Shown here: piece by piece, positions 1 to 8,355 of the stretch
Position numbering within the stretch: position 1 is the first letter of the stretch
Layout of the letters: each line of letters opens with the position of its first letter
From: Nitrososphaerota archaeon
GTDB lineage: Archaea > Thermoproteota > Nitrososphaeria > Nitrososphaerales > Nitrosopumilaceae
Assembly (NCBI GenBank): GCA_018263495.1
Contig: JAANXC010000077.1
Location: 1-28,710, forward strand
Direction of reading: 5' to 3'
Length of the DNA: 28,710 nucleotides
The notes under the pieces: model-generated
Seen by the model: the letters and a program-made list of their open reading frames with translations, nothing else
Database searches by the model: none
Told to the model about the DNA's origin: nothing
Made by a program: the position numbers and the translations under genes

Positions 1-1293
1 CCAAATGCAATTGATCCAGCCTTAAGAAGACCTGGACGATTTGACAGGGAGATTGAGATCAAAGTTCCTGATAAAAAGGGAAGAGCTGACATTCTTAATA
101 TTCACACACGAAACATGCCATTGGCTGATAATGTAGAGCTTAAACGTATAGCTGCAGTTAGTCATGGATATGTTGGTGCTGACCTAGAATACTTGTGTAA
201 GGAAGCAGCCATGAAATGTTTGCGCAGGTTGTTACCCGAGATTAACTTAGATGATGAAAAGATTCCTCCTGAAACACTTGACAAGTTAATTGTTAATGGA
301 GATGATTACAAAAAAGCGTTGATGGAAGTTACACCATCCGGTATGAGAGAAGTGTATATTGAAAACCCAGATGTACAATGGGCTGATGTTGGTGGTCTAG
401 ATGATACTAAGCAAGAACTTCAAGAGGCAATTGAATGGCCAATGAAATATCCTACACTCTATGAAAAGTTGGGACATAAAATGCCACATGGTATTTTGCT
501 TCATGGTGCAAGCGGTACAGGAAAGACAATGTTGGCGAAAGCAGTTGCTACTGAAAGTGAGGCAAACTTTGTTTCTGTACGTGGTCCTGAATTGTTATCA
601 AAGTGGGTAGGAGAATCTGAGAGAGGAATTAGAGAAATTTTCAAAAGAGCAAGACAATCATCACCATGTGTAGTATTCTTTGATGAGATTGATTCAATAG
701 CACCAATTAGAGGAGCTGGTGCGGAGACACAAGTTACTGAAAGAGTAGTAAGTCAATTGTTAACTGAACTAGACGGTATGCAAGAGATGCACGGTGTTGT
801 AGTACTTGCCGCCACAAACAGAGCAGATATGATTGATCCTGCCTTACTTAGACCTGGCAGGTTTGATAAAATTATACAGATTCCTTTACCAGATAAGGAA
901 TCCAGAAAAAAGATTTTGGAAATCAATACAGAGGAAATTCCATTCGAAAAAGATCCTAATAGTCCAGACTATGTGAATTTTAATAAATTAGCGGAGGCAA
1001 CTGATGGATTTAGTGGTGCAGATGTAGCGGCTATAGCAAATACTGCTGTATCTTTTGTCATTCATGAACACCTAGACAAATATTCAATGGCTGGTATACA
1101 CGCCAAGAAAGATTCAACGACAGAAGAAGAAAAAGAGACCATAACAAAGCAGGATAAGGAAATTGCAAAAGTTGAAAAATCTGCTGATAATGCTAAAGTT
1201 ACAATGAGACACTTTGAGGATGCCATAAAGAAAGTAAGAGAACAAAAGGACTTGAAGATAGGACAGAAAGTTGAACTTTCAGCTTTCAGGTAG
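1..1293 (+). CDS. Cdc48/VCP-family AAA+ ATPase, 5'-truncated
   Basis: This is the C-terminal part of a tandem AAA+ unfoldase. The reading frame is open from base 1, so the N-terminal domain and most of the D1 ATPase lie outside the window. What remains starts at the D1 arginine-finger region (DPALRRPGRFD), then the D1 helical lid, then a complete D2 ATPase with Walker A GASGTGKT, Walker B VVFFDEID and a second arginine-finger motif DPALLRPGRFD. The D2 Walker A has Ala-Ser where most Cdc48 proteins have Pro-Pro (GPPGTGKT), but the catalytic Gly-Lys-Thr is intact. After the D2 lid there is a charged Lys/Glu-rich insertion, and the protein ends in SAFR rather than a hydrophobic-Tyr-X proteasome-docking tail. 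In archaea these proteins unfold substrates in the cytoplasm, some for the 20S proteasome. The Cdc48 family call is secure; substrates are unknown. Confidence 0.95.
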   Translation, partial: PNAIDPALRRPGRFDREIEIKVPDKKGRADILNIHTRNMPLADNVELKRIAAVSHGYVGADLEYLCKEAAMKCLRRLLPEINLDDEKIPPETLDKLIVNGDDYKKALMEVTPSGMREVYIENPDVQWADVGGLDDTKQELQEAIEWPMKYPTLYEKLGHKMPHGILLHGASGTGKTMLAKAVATESEANFVSVRGPELLSKWVGESERGIREIFKRARQSSPCVVFFDEIDSIAPIRGAGAETQVTERVVSQLLTELDGMQEMHGVVVLAATNRADMIDPALLRPGRFDKIIQIPLPDKESRKKILEINTEEIPFEKDPNSPDYVNFNKLAEATDGFSGADVAAIANTAVSFVIHEHLDKYSMAGIHAKKDSTTEEEKETITKQDKEIAKVEKSADNAKVTMRHFEDAIKKVREQKDLKIGQKVELSAFR

Positions 1294-1307
1294 TTTTAAT
1301 AAAATAA
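1294..1307 (+). promoter_or_regulatory. Probable TATA box for gatD
   Basis: An A/T-only stretch (TTTTAATAAAATAA) follows the Cdc48 stop codon directly, and its centre lies about 24 bases before the gatD ATG. That is the spacing expected for an archaeal TATA box driving a leaderless transcript. No Shine-Dalgarno sequence is visible before gatD, which agrees. This is an inference from position and composition only. Confidence 0.4.
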
Positions 1308-1324
1308 CTGCTTAAACCACCTCA

Positions 1325-2608
1325 ATGTCAGAAGACCAAGGATATTCTGGGAACGCTCTTGATTGTTTGAAAAAAAACAATGTAAAAGTAGGCGATTCGA
1401 TCAAGATTACAGCTGATTTGACATACTCTGGGATTTTAATGCCTAGATATGAGTCGAGTGATGATAAGCATCTAGTAATCAAATTAGGAAGTGGTTACAA
1501 TGCAGGAATCAATGTTGACGAGATTCAAAAAATAGAGATCGTTTCTAGTTCTGAAGTAAAGCCTGAACAGAGTGAAGAAAGAAAAGAGAATTCAACACTT
1601 CCCAAAATTTTACTCCTTTCTACTGGAGGAACAATTGCAAGTAAGGTTGACTATAGAACTGGTGCTGTTACACCTGCACTTAGTGCATCTGATCTCAATG
1701 AAGCAGTTCCAGAGCTTGGAAAAATTGCTAATATTGATGCGGAAGTTTTGTTCTCAGAATACTCAGAAAATTTGCAACCAGACCATTGGACAAAAATTGC
1801 GGAAAAACTTGATTCGCTTGCAAACTCTGATTACAAGGGTATACTGATTGCGCATGGAACAGACACCATGCATTACACATCTTCTTTTTTGTCTTTTGCG
1901 CTTGCTGGGTTTCCTATTCCAGTTGCGCTTGTTGGATCACAGAGATCATCTGACAGAGCGTCGTCTGATGCTGCGATAAACCTGATTGCAGCTTCAAAAT
2001 TTCTTGTTGAATCCAACACAAAGGGTATTTTTCTTGTTATGCACCATAATGATAATGATCAGACAGTTGCGTGTCATCTGGGAACCAGGGTAAGAAAAAA
2101 TCATACAAGCAAGCGTGGAGCGTTTGAGACGATGGGAGGTCACCCAGCATTCATAATTGCTGAAGGAAAAATTAAGAAAAATATACAAGATGATTTTTTT
2201 AAAGACAAAAAATACAACCCTAGGATGAAGATTGACACCAAAGTCGCTCTTGTAAAATATCATCCTGGTTATGACCCGAAATTAATTGAAAATCTTATAC
2301 AAACTGGATGTAAGGCAATAATTTTTGAGGGAACGGGATTGGGACATGTTGGACGCACAATGTACGATGTTGTAAAAAATGCAAGAGAAAATGATCTTTT
2401 TTTGGGAATGACATCACAATGCATCGATGGCACGGTTAGGATGACAGTCTATGAAAGCGGCAGAGATTTGTTAGATTTAGGAATCACTCCTCTTGAGAAT
2501 ATGACTCCAGAAACTTCACTGGTAAAAGCCATGTGGGCCTTGGGAAATTCAAAGAATGCAGATGAGATGAAGTCGCTAATGCTGGAGAATATTGCCTCAG
2601 AGTTTTAG
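1325..2608 (+). CDS. gatD: Glu-tRNA(Gln) amidotransferase subunit D
   Basis: GatD is the amidase subunit of the archaeal GatDE complex. It releases ammonia from glutamine (or asparagine) for conversion of Glu-tRNA(Gln) to Gln-tRNA(Gln) in the cytoplasm. The 427-residue protein has an N-terminal small beta-barrel GatD domain (about residues 15-73), a short charged linker, and a type-I L-asparaginase-like domain from about residue 93. The asparaginase motifs are visible: TGGTIAS around Thr103, and HGTDTMHYT with Thr179 and Asp180. Length is typical for the family. The gene lies two bases before gatE, so the two subunits are surely co-transcribed. A tRNA-Gln gene lies about 6 kb downstream. The ATG start is supported by the A/T box 24 bases upstream. 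Confidence 0.96.
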   Translation: MSEDQGYSGNALDCLKKNNVKVGDSIKITADLTYSGILMPRYESSDDKHLVIKLGSGYNAGINVDEIQKIEIVSSSEVKPEQSEERKENSTLPKILLLSTGGTIASKVDYRTGAVTPALSASDLNEAVPELGKIANIDAEVLFSEYSENLQPDHWTKIAEKLDSLANSDYKGILIAHGTDTMHYTSSFLSFALAGFPIPVALVGSQRSSDRASSDAAINLIAASKFLVESNTKGIFLVMHHNDNDQTVACHLGTRVRKNHTSKRGAFETMGGHPAFIIAEGKIKKNIQDDFFKDKKYNPRMKIDTKVALVKYHPGYDPKLIENLIQTGCKAIIFEGTGLGHVGRTMYDVVKNARENDLFLGMTSQCIDGTVRMTVYESGRDLLDLGITPLENMTPETSLVKAMWALGNSKNADEMKSLMLENIASEF

Positions 2609-2610
2609 TT

Positions 2611-4497
2611 ATGGCGGAAATTGATTTTGAAAAAATTGGTTTGAAGGTCGGATTAGAGATTCACCAACAGTTGAATACAGATAAAAAATTATTTTGCAAA
2701 TGCAAACCGATAGAAAATGATGAATACACTGAAAAATTCTCTAGAAGTCTAAGAACGGCAAAAAGTGAGCTTGGGAAAATAGATCCAGCCGCATTATTTG
2801 AGAAAGCAAAATCAAAGAAAATCAACTACTATGCAAATTCTCAAAGCAGTTGCTTGGTTGAAAAAGACGAAGAACCACCCCATGATCTAGATCATGATGC
2901 AAAGAAGATTTCATTACTGATTAGCAGCATGCTCAAATCAAAAATTTTTAGTGAGATTCACGTTATGAGAAAGACCGTTATTGATGGCTCTAACACATCT
3001 GGCTTTCAAAGGACCATGCTTGTTTCCCAAGGGGGAAATCTAAAGGTAAATGAAAAAAATATTGGAGTTCAGGCGGTTTGCCTTGAGGAGGATGCAGCGA
3101 AACTTCTCAAGGACGAACAAAACGAAAGAAATTACAGTCTGGATCGTTTGGGTGTACCATTAGTCGAGATTGCCCTAGAACCTGTCAGTACCAAGCCCTC
3201 TGAAGTCAAAGAAATTGCATTAACACTTGGAAGACTGTTAAGAGCAACAAGGATGGTAAAAAGAGGAATTGGCTCAATCAGACAGGATGTAAATATTTCA
3301 GTTATGAATAGTGGAGTTGTAGAAGTAAAGGGCGTACAACAGCTAGACCAACTTGAAAAAATAATTGACTATGAAGCCAAAAGACAACACGGACTAATTC
3401 TGATTGGTGAAAAACTCAAAAAATTATCAATAACGATCACAAAAGAAGATGTTCTTGATGTTACTGAGATTTTCAAAGATTGTGAATCAAAAATAATTCA
3501 AAAGGCATTAAAATCAAATGCAAAAATTAATGCGATACGAGTAAGAAATTTTTCAGGAATGTTTGGTTTTGAACCATACTCTGGAATTAGATTGGGAAAA
3601 GAAATTGGACAGCTTGTAAGATTTTTTGGCATTGGTGGAGTTTTCCATTCAGATGAGCTCCCTAATTACGGAATTAATGATTCTGATGTTGGTAAGGTAA
3701 GAAAACATCTTGAATTGGCAGACGGAGATGGTTTTCTGATTATAGCTGGCGAAGATTCAAAGTTGGATTATGCTGTAAATTCTATAGTAAAGAGAATTCA
3801 AGATGCAGTAAACGGAGTTCCAGCTGAGACTAGAGCTGCCACACAAGACGGTGAAACTGTTTTTCTTAGACCACGACCAGGTGCATCAAGAATGTATCCG
3901 GAAACTGACATCCCTTCGATTAGTGTAATGCCTGAAGAAGTAAAACTCGCAAGGGAAAATATTCCAAAATCATGGGATGATTCAATAGCTGAAATTCAAC
4001 AAAAATACGATCTAAATCCCCAATTATCTGAACAAATTTTTGACTCGGAATACATGGATCTGTTCGAAAAAATCTGTGAAAATAAAAAAAACTCACCAAA
4101 TTTTGTAGCCTCAATACTTTGTTCTAGTATAACAAACCTGGAGAGACAGGGACTTGATGCGATGCTATTGAAGCCAGAACACATCATAGAATCATTTGAA
4201 CTGTTAGCATCTGGTAAAATACCCAAGGAATCACTAGAAATTATTTTTGAAAGCATCATGTCTGGCAAATCAGAAAATGTTTCGATTGCTATGCAATGTA
4301 CAGATGTTTCAAGTATGGATGAAGGAGAACTTGATGAAATTCTAGATAAAATAATTCAAAATAACCTGGATCTCGTGAAGGAACGTGGAGAACATGCGGT
4401 TGTTACCCTAATGGGAATTGCCATGAAAGAAGTGAGAGGGAAAGCTTCCGGAAAAATGGTCAATGATCTTCTGCACAAAAAGGTCTCAGAATTATAA
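2611..4497 (+). CDS. gatE: Glu-tRNA(Gln) amidotransferase subunit E
   Basis: GatE is the tRNA-binding and kinase/amidotransferase subunit of GatDE. It phosphorylates Glu on misacylated tRNA(Gln) and accepts ammonia from GatD. The 628-residue protein starts with the GatB/GatE signature GLKVGLEIHQQL and a cysteine pair (FCKCKP) typical of the catalytic cradle. It then carries an AspRS-like insertion, which separates archaeal GatE from bacterial GatB, and ends in a helical GatB/YqeY-like tail (about residues 480-628). The ATG follows the gatD stop by two bases, so this is a tight two-gene operon. Length fits GatE (about 620-630 residues). It converges with the tRNA-Leu gene on the opposite strand. 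Confidence 0.96.
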   Translation: MAEIDFEKIGLKVGLEIHQQLNTDKKLFCKCKPIENDEYTEKFSRSLRTAKSELGKIDPAALFEKAKSKKINYYANSQSSCLVEKDEEPPHDLDHDAKKISLLISSMLKSKIFSEIHVMRKTVIDGSNTSGFQRTMLVSQGGNLKVNEKNIGVQAVCLEEDAAKLLKDEQNERNYSLDRLGVPLVEIALEPVSTKPSEVKEIALTLGRLLRATRMVKRGIGSIRQDVNISVMNSGVVEVKGVQQLDQLEKIIDYEAKRQHGLILIGEKLKKLSITITKEDVLDVTEIFKDCESKIIQKALKSNAKINAIRVRNFSGMFGFEPYSGIRLGKEIGQLVRFFGIGGVFHSDELPNYGINDSDVGKVRKHLELADGDGFLIIAGEDSKLDYAVNSIVKRIQDAVNGVPAETRAATQDGETVFLRPRPGASRMYPETDIPSISVMPEEVKLARENIPKSWDDSIAEIQQKYDLNPQLSEQIFDSEYMDLFEKICENKKNSPNFVASILCSSITNLERQGLDAMLLKPEHIIESFELLASGKIPKESLEIIFESIMSGKSENVSIAMQCTDVSSMDEGELDEILDKIIQNNLDLVKERGEHAVVTLMGIAMKEVRGKASGKMVNDLLHKKVSEL

Positions 4498-4502
4498 TAA
4501 AA

Positions 4503-4587
4503 TGCGGGAAGTGGGATTTGAACCCACGAACTCCTAGGAGATAAGGATCTGAACCTTACGCCGTTGACCAGGCTGGGCGACTCCCGC
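4503..4587 (-). tRNA. tRNA-Leu (anticodon CAG)
   Basis: Read on the minus strand this folds as a class II tRNA of 85 bases. The acceptor stem is GCGGGAG paired with TTCCCGC, followed by discriminator A. The anticodon stem TAAGG/CCTTA encloses the loop TTCAGAT with anticodon CAG, reading CUG leucine codons. A long variable arm (CTCC..GGAG) and a T arm GTGGG-TTCAAAT-CCCAC complete the structure. There is no intron and the CCA end is not encoded, as is usual in archaea. It faces the end of gatE five bases away. Confidence 0.95.
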
Positions 4588-4665
4588 AACAAGAAAGAAA
4601 AAAACATAGAATAAGTTTCTTTTTCGTGAGTAAACACAAAATAGCCGAGTATATCTATCAATTTA

Positions 4666-4836
4666 GTGGAATTTAGAGAGATATATTGCAATGATTGTAA
4701 GAAAACACTTGCCAGATACAATGTAAAATATTACTCAGAGGATATGGTTGCTGAGTTAATTCAGACAGTCCATGTTATTCACACTCGTGGTGGACATCAT
4801 ATAAAAAAAAAAAAAAAAAAATCTGGGAACAGTTAA
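4666..4836 (+). CDS. Small CxxC...HxxxH protein, probable zinc-finger microprotein
   Basis: This 56-residue open frame starts at GTG and reads MEFREIYCNDCKKTLARYN and onward. It has a CNDC pair near the N-terminus and a histidine cluster near the C-terminus (VHVIHTRGGHH), a layout that could bind one zinc ion in C2H2 fashion. It ends with six lysines encoded inside a 19-base A run, then SGNS. The residue mix (aromatics, Cys pair, amphipathic centre) looks like real protein rather than chance. The frame is open only from a stop at 4642, so GTG 4666 is the best start. It fills the gap between tRNA-Leu and dnaJ, converging with dnaJ. The exact C-terminus is uncertain because one missed or extra A would change the last residues. 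I do not recognise a named family. Confidence 0.5.
   Translation: MEFREIYCNDCKKTLARYNVKYYSEDMVAELIQTVHVIHTRGGHHIKKKKKKSGNS
4803..4821 (-). terminator. T19 tract after dnaJ, likely transcription terminator
   Basis: On the minus strand this is a run of 19 T residues starting 24 bases after the dnaJ stop codon. Archaeal RNA polymerase terminates at T-rich tracts without needing a hairpin, so this is a strong candidate terminator for the grpE-dnaK-dnaJ transcripts. On the plus strand the same bases encode the poly-lysine end of the small 4666-4836 frame. I see no clear hairpin before it. Confidence 0.6.
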
Positions 4837-4845
4837 GATTTAGTT

Positions 4846-5907
4846 TTAATCAAACGAGTCTTCTAATTCCTTTAACAATTCTTTTTGGTGCTTGCTTAGT
4901 TTTTTGGGAATATTAACCACCAATCTAACATATTGATCACCTCGGCCTCTAAATCCACGTCCCTGCAATCCTTTTCCTTTAAGTTTGATTATTGTGTTTG
5001 GTTGACTGCCAGGTTCCACAGTAATTTTACTGAATCCTTCTAGTGTAGGAACTTCCAAATTTTTTCCTAAGCTTGCATCCGTCATTGATAATTGTGTATC
5101 ATAAAAAATGTCTCTGCCATCACGCTTGAATTTAGGATGAGGCTGAACGTTAACCCTTATTATTAAATCACCGCTGACACCGCCAGGTATTGACTCACCT
5201 TCGCCAGATATCACATAATCACCATTATCTATGCCGGCGGGAAGTTCAAATGATATATGTTTAGTGCCTTTCACTTTTCCTAATTTACATTTTTTACATG
5301 GTTTTTCTATCATCATACCTTGTCCGCTGCATTTTCTACACGGCTGAACAGTTACAAAGGTAGAAAATCCCATGTTACGACTTACCCTAACTTGTCCCTG
5401 ACCATCACAGTCTGAACATTTTGTTTTTGATGTACCAGGGAAACATCCAGAACCACTACACTCAGGACAGTCTACATTTTTTTGTAAATCAAGATCCATT
5501 CTTTTCCCATTAAGCACATCTTCAAGCGAAACAAAAGTTTCATGTAATAGGTCAGAGCCTCTTTGTCTTCCAAAACCACCAAATCCCTGTCCTCTTCCTC
5601 CAAAGAGATTTTCAAAAATAGAACCAACGTCATCAAAGTTAAATCCGGCTCCTCTGAAAATATCCTCAGTACTATATCGTCCATCTACGCCAGCATGACC
5701 GTGTTGATCATAAAGCTGACGTTTTTTTGTGTCTGACAAAACTGCGTATGCTTCTGAAATTTCCTTGAAATGTTCAGCAGCTTCAGAGGATTTGTTTCTG
5801 TCAGGATGAAATTTTAAAGCTAGTTTTCTGTATTGTGACTTGATCTCATTTATTTGAGCATCCTTTGAAATACCTAATACTTCGTAATAATCACGTTTTG
5901 CACTCAT
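4846..5907 (-). CDS. dnaJ: Chaperone DnaJ (Hsp40)
   Basis: DnaJ is the co-chaperone that delivers unfolded protein to DnaK and stimulates its ATPase. The 353-residue protein is a full class-I DnaJ. It has a J domain (residues 5-70) with HPD at 34-36, a Gly/Phe-rich linker (about 85-115), a zinc-binding domain with cysteine pairs at 147/150, 164/167, 190/193 and 204/207, and a C-terminal substrate-binding domain. The first three cysteine motifs are canonical CxxCxGxG, while the fourth is CKKCKLGK and lacks the usual glycine pattern but keeps both cysteines. It lies 30 bases after dnaK on the same strand, with a T19 tract just downstream. The dnaK-dnaJ-grpE system is bacterial in origin and found in only part of the archaea, thaumarchaea included. 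Confidence 0.97.
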   Translation of the reverse strand: MSAKRDYYEVLGISKDAQINEIKSQYRKLALKFHPDRNKSSEAAEHFKEISEAYAVLSDTKKRQLYDQHGHAGVDGRYSTEDIFRGAGFNFDDVGSIFENLFGGRGQGFGGFGRQRGSDLLHETFVSLEDVLNGKRMDLDLQKNVDCPECSGSGCFPGTSKTKCSDCDGQGQVRVSRNMGFSTFVTVQPCRKCSGQGMMIEKPCKKCKLGKVKGTKHISFELPAGIDNGDYVISGEGESIPGGVSGDLIIRVNVQPHPKFKRDGRDIFYDTQLSMTDASLGKNLEVPTLEGFSKITVEPGSQPNTIIKLKGKGLQGRGFRGRGDQYVRLVVNIPKKLSKHQKELLKELEDSFD

Positions 5908-5937
5908 ATTCTAATCAAACAATTTGTTTTTTTAATT

Positions 5938-7788
5938 TTATTTAGATTGTTCTTCATCTGGTTTAGATTCAGGTTCTGGTTCGGGCTCTGATTTTTCTTC
6001 AGATTTGGTTTCGTCTTTCTGTTGATCTGTCCCTGGTGGAGGAGGAGTATTTTTGTATAATTCAGTAGTTATTTCATTCAATATCGCCTTTAATGCATCT
6101 AGTTTTGTTTTAATTTGGTCTGCATCCTGACTTAGAACTTCCTTTAGCTCCTTTATTGCGTCTGTAACCTTAATTCCCTGTTCCTGTGAAATTTTGTCTT
6201 TAAGATCTTGGTTAACCAGTTTTTCTGTTGTGTAGATGAAGCTTTCTGCCTCGTTTTTAATGTCGACAGCCTCTTTTTTCTTCTTGTCTTCGTCTGCATG
6301 CTTTTCCGCATCTTCCTTCAATTTTTCTACCTCCTCATCCGATAGTTTCGTAGAAGATTCTATTGTGATTTTAGCATCCTTTCCAGTTCCCAGATCCTTT
6401 GCTGTTACGTTTATGATACCATTCGCATCAATATCGAATTTTACATTAATTTGTGGAACTCCTCGAGGTGCCGGAGGAATATCAGTAAGATTAAAGCTTC
6501 CCAAAGAAACATTGTCAGCAACCATGGGTCGTTCCCCTTGAACCACATTTATTGTAACTGCGGTTTGGCTATCAGCAGCTGTTGTGAAAGTCTTGTCTTT
6601 GGATGTAGGTATGGTAGTGTTTCTCTCAATAATTGGTTCACGCACACCGCCTAATGTTTCAATTCCTAATGTCAATGGAGTCACATCCAGTAATACAATA
6701 TCACTTTCCACATCTCCAGCCAAGATACCAGCCTGAACAGCAGCACCGAAGGCTACGGCCTCCATTGGATCAACTCCAGATTCTGCCTCTTTTCCAATTG
6801 CATCTGTTACGAATTTTTTTACAATTGGCATTCTAGTGGGTCCACCTACTAGTACAATTTTGGTGATCTCTGAAGCAGATATTTTTGCATCTTCAAGTGC
6901 CTTGTCAATTGAAGATTTGCATCTTTCAACTAGTGATGTAACAACGCTATCTAGTTTAGCTCTTGTTAGTTTAACTTCAAGCGCAGTTTTTTCATGAATA
7001 TATGGCAAGTTTATGTCCGTTTCCATTACACCAGAAAGTTGAATCTTTGCCTTTTCACAAGCCTCTCTGAGTCGCTCCATGGCTTTCTTATCACTTGAAA
7101 GATCAACACCTTCTTTTTTTCGAAATTCTTCTTTGACATAATCCATTATAGCTATATCCATATCCGTGCCACCCAATTTAGTATCGCCAGAAGTGCTCTG
7201 TACTTCAAAAACGCCACCACCCATTTCCATTATTGTAACATCAAGTGTGCCACCACCAAAATCAAATACCAATATTTTCATGTCCTGTTTTGCTTTGTCA
7301 AGACCAAAAGCAAGAGATGCTGCGGTAGGTTCGTTGATAATTCGTGCTACCTCAAGTCCAGCGATTGTTCCTGCATCTTTGGTAGCTTGTCTCTGATTAT
7401 CATCAAAATAGGCAGGAACTGTAATTACTGCCTTTGTAATCTTATCACCAGTAAATGCTTCAGCATCTTTCTTAATTTTTTGTAAAATAAACGCAGAGAT
7501 TTGTTGTGGTTTGTATTCTTTACCTTGAATTTTGTAAACATGATCTGTCCCCATCTTTCTCTTTGCTTTAGTAATCGTATTTTCAGGATTTGTTACAGCT
7601 TGGTTTACAGCAGGTGTACCAACAAGCATGGCACTACCATCTTTTGGAAATGCAACGACTGATGGAAATGCTTTACCATGTGCTGTTTGACCTTCAGCTG
7701 AAGGAATTATTGTTGGCTTGCCACCTTGTATAATTGCAGCAGCTGAATTGCTTGTTCCTAGATCAATACCAATTATTCTTTCTGCCAT
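5938..7788 (-). CDS. dnaK: Chaperone DnaK (Hsp70)
   Basis: DnaK is the ATP-dependent Hsp70 that binds and releases unfolded polypeptides with DnaJ and GrpE. The 616-residue protein has the actin-like ATPase domain with phosphate motifs GIDLGTSNS (near residue 7) and FDFGGGTLDV, the adenosine motif VLVGGPTRMP, the linker LDVTPLTLGIETLGG, the beta-sandwich substrate domain and the helical lid. The tail is disordered, with Pro/Glu repeats (EPEPEPESKPDEEQSK), and lacks the bacterial EEVKDKK-like ending. It follows grpE by 10 bases and precedes dnaJ by 30, giving the order grpE-dnaK-dnaJ. Confidence 0.98.
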   Translation of the reverse strand: MAERIIGIDLGTSNSAAAIIQGGKPTIIPSAEGQTAHGKAFPSVVAFPKDGSAMLVGTPAVNQAVTNPENTITKAKRKMGTDHVYKIQGKEYKPQQISAFILQKIKKDAEAFTGDKITKAVITVPAYFDDNQRQATKDAGTIAGLEVARIINEPTAASLAFGLDKAKQDMKILVFDFGGGTLDVTIMEMGGGVFEVQSTSGDTKLGGTDMDIAIMDYVKEEFRKKEGVDLSSDKKAMERLREACEKAKIQLSGVMETDINLPYIHEKTALEVKLTRAKLDSVVTSLVERCKSSIDKALEDAKISASEITKIVLVGGPTRMPIVKKFVTDAIGKEAESGVDPMEAVAFGAAVQAGILAGDVESDIVLLDVTPLTLGIETLGGVREPIIERNTTIPTSKDKTFTTAADSQTAVTINVVQGERPMVADNVSLGSFNLTDIPPAPRGVPQINVKFDIDANGIINVTAKDLGTGKDAKITIESSTKLSDEEVEKLKEDAEKHADEDKKKKEAVDIKNEAESFIYTTEKLVNQDLKDKISQEQGIKVTDAIKELKEVLSQDADQIKTKLDALKAILNEITTELYKNTPPPPGTDQQKDETKSEEKSEPEPEPESKPDEEQSK

Positions 7789-7798
7789 ATTTTATCAT

Positions 7799-8317
7799 CT
7801 ATTCTTTAATTATTTTTTTTGAAACACATACCTTCGAGTATTTCATTACCTCGTCACGAATAATATATCCTTTTGTGATCTCCTTCACAATTGTTCCCTC
7901 CTCATGATCATTATCTTCAATCTCTTGTACTACTTCATGTAATTTAGGGTTAAGTTTCTTCCCTTCCGCTTCAATAGGTTTTACTTCATAATGATCCAAG
8001 ATGGTCACCATGTTTTTTATGATACCGTTTAGACTGTCTACGTTTCCTCCTTCCTTTTCATACGCATCTTTTGTACGAATAAAATCCTCATACACAGTTA
8101 AGAAATCTAAAATTATTTTGTCACCATGTGTGTTGATTCTATCAATAGTTTGTTTTTCCAGATTTTGGTAATCTGCTTGTAAACGTAAGGATTTTTGTTT
8201 TTCTTTTTCTAAAAGATCATTTAATTCGTCTAATGTTGCTGCCAATGGATTAGGATCTATTTCCACCTGTTTTTCTTTTTCTGAAAAAATATCATCATCC
8301 TTTTCGTTTTCAGACAT
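7799..8317 (-). CDS. grpE: Nucleotide exchange factor GrpE
   Basis: GrpE speeds ADP release from DnaK. The 172-residue protein has an acidic N-terminus (MSENEKDDDIFSEKEKQ), a long coiled-coil helix (about residues 35-90) with the typical ADYQNLEKQTIDR sequence, and the C-terminal beta domain ending in VMKYSKVCVSKK. I chose the internal ATG at 8317 rather than the upstream in-frame ATG at 8368. The upstream start would overlap the preceding gene and add a basic segment unlike GrpE, whereas the chosen ATG has a GAGGGA ribosome-binding site three bases before it. It is followed by dnaK after 10 bases. Confidence 0.93.
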   Translation of the reverse strand: MSENEKDDDIFSEKEKQVEIDPNPLAATLDELNDLLEKEKQKSLRLQADYQNLEKQTIDRINTHGDKIILDFLTVYEDFIRTKDAYEKEGGNVDSLNGIIKNMVTILDHYEVKPIEAEGKKLNPKLHEVVQEIEDNDHEEGTIVKEITKGYIIRDEVMKYSKVCVSKKIIKE

Positions 8318-8320
8318 TGT

Positions 8321-8326
8321 TCCCTC
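8321..8326 (-). promoter_or_regulatory. Shine-Dalgarno site of grpE
   Basis: On the minus strand this reads GAGGGA, three bases before ATG 8317. It decides the grpE start in favour of the internal ATG and shows that grpE is translated from a leadered, probably polycistronic, message. Confidence 0.5.
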
Positions 8327-8355
8327 TAATTTTTTAGATAATTTTATCTTTATGA

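Noticed and set aside
4356..4721. Minus-strand open frame spanning the gatE end and tRNA-Leu
   Set aside because: It reads straight through a complete tRNA gene and the gatE 3' end, so it cannot be a plausible gene.
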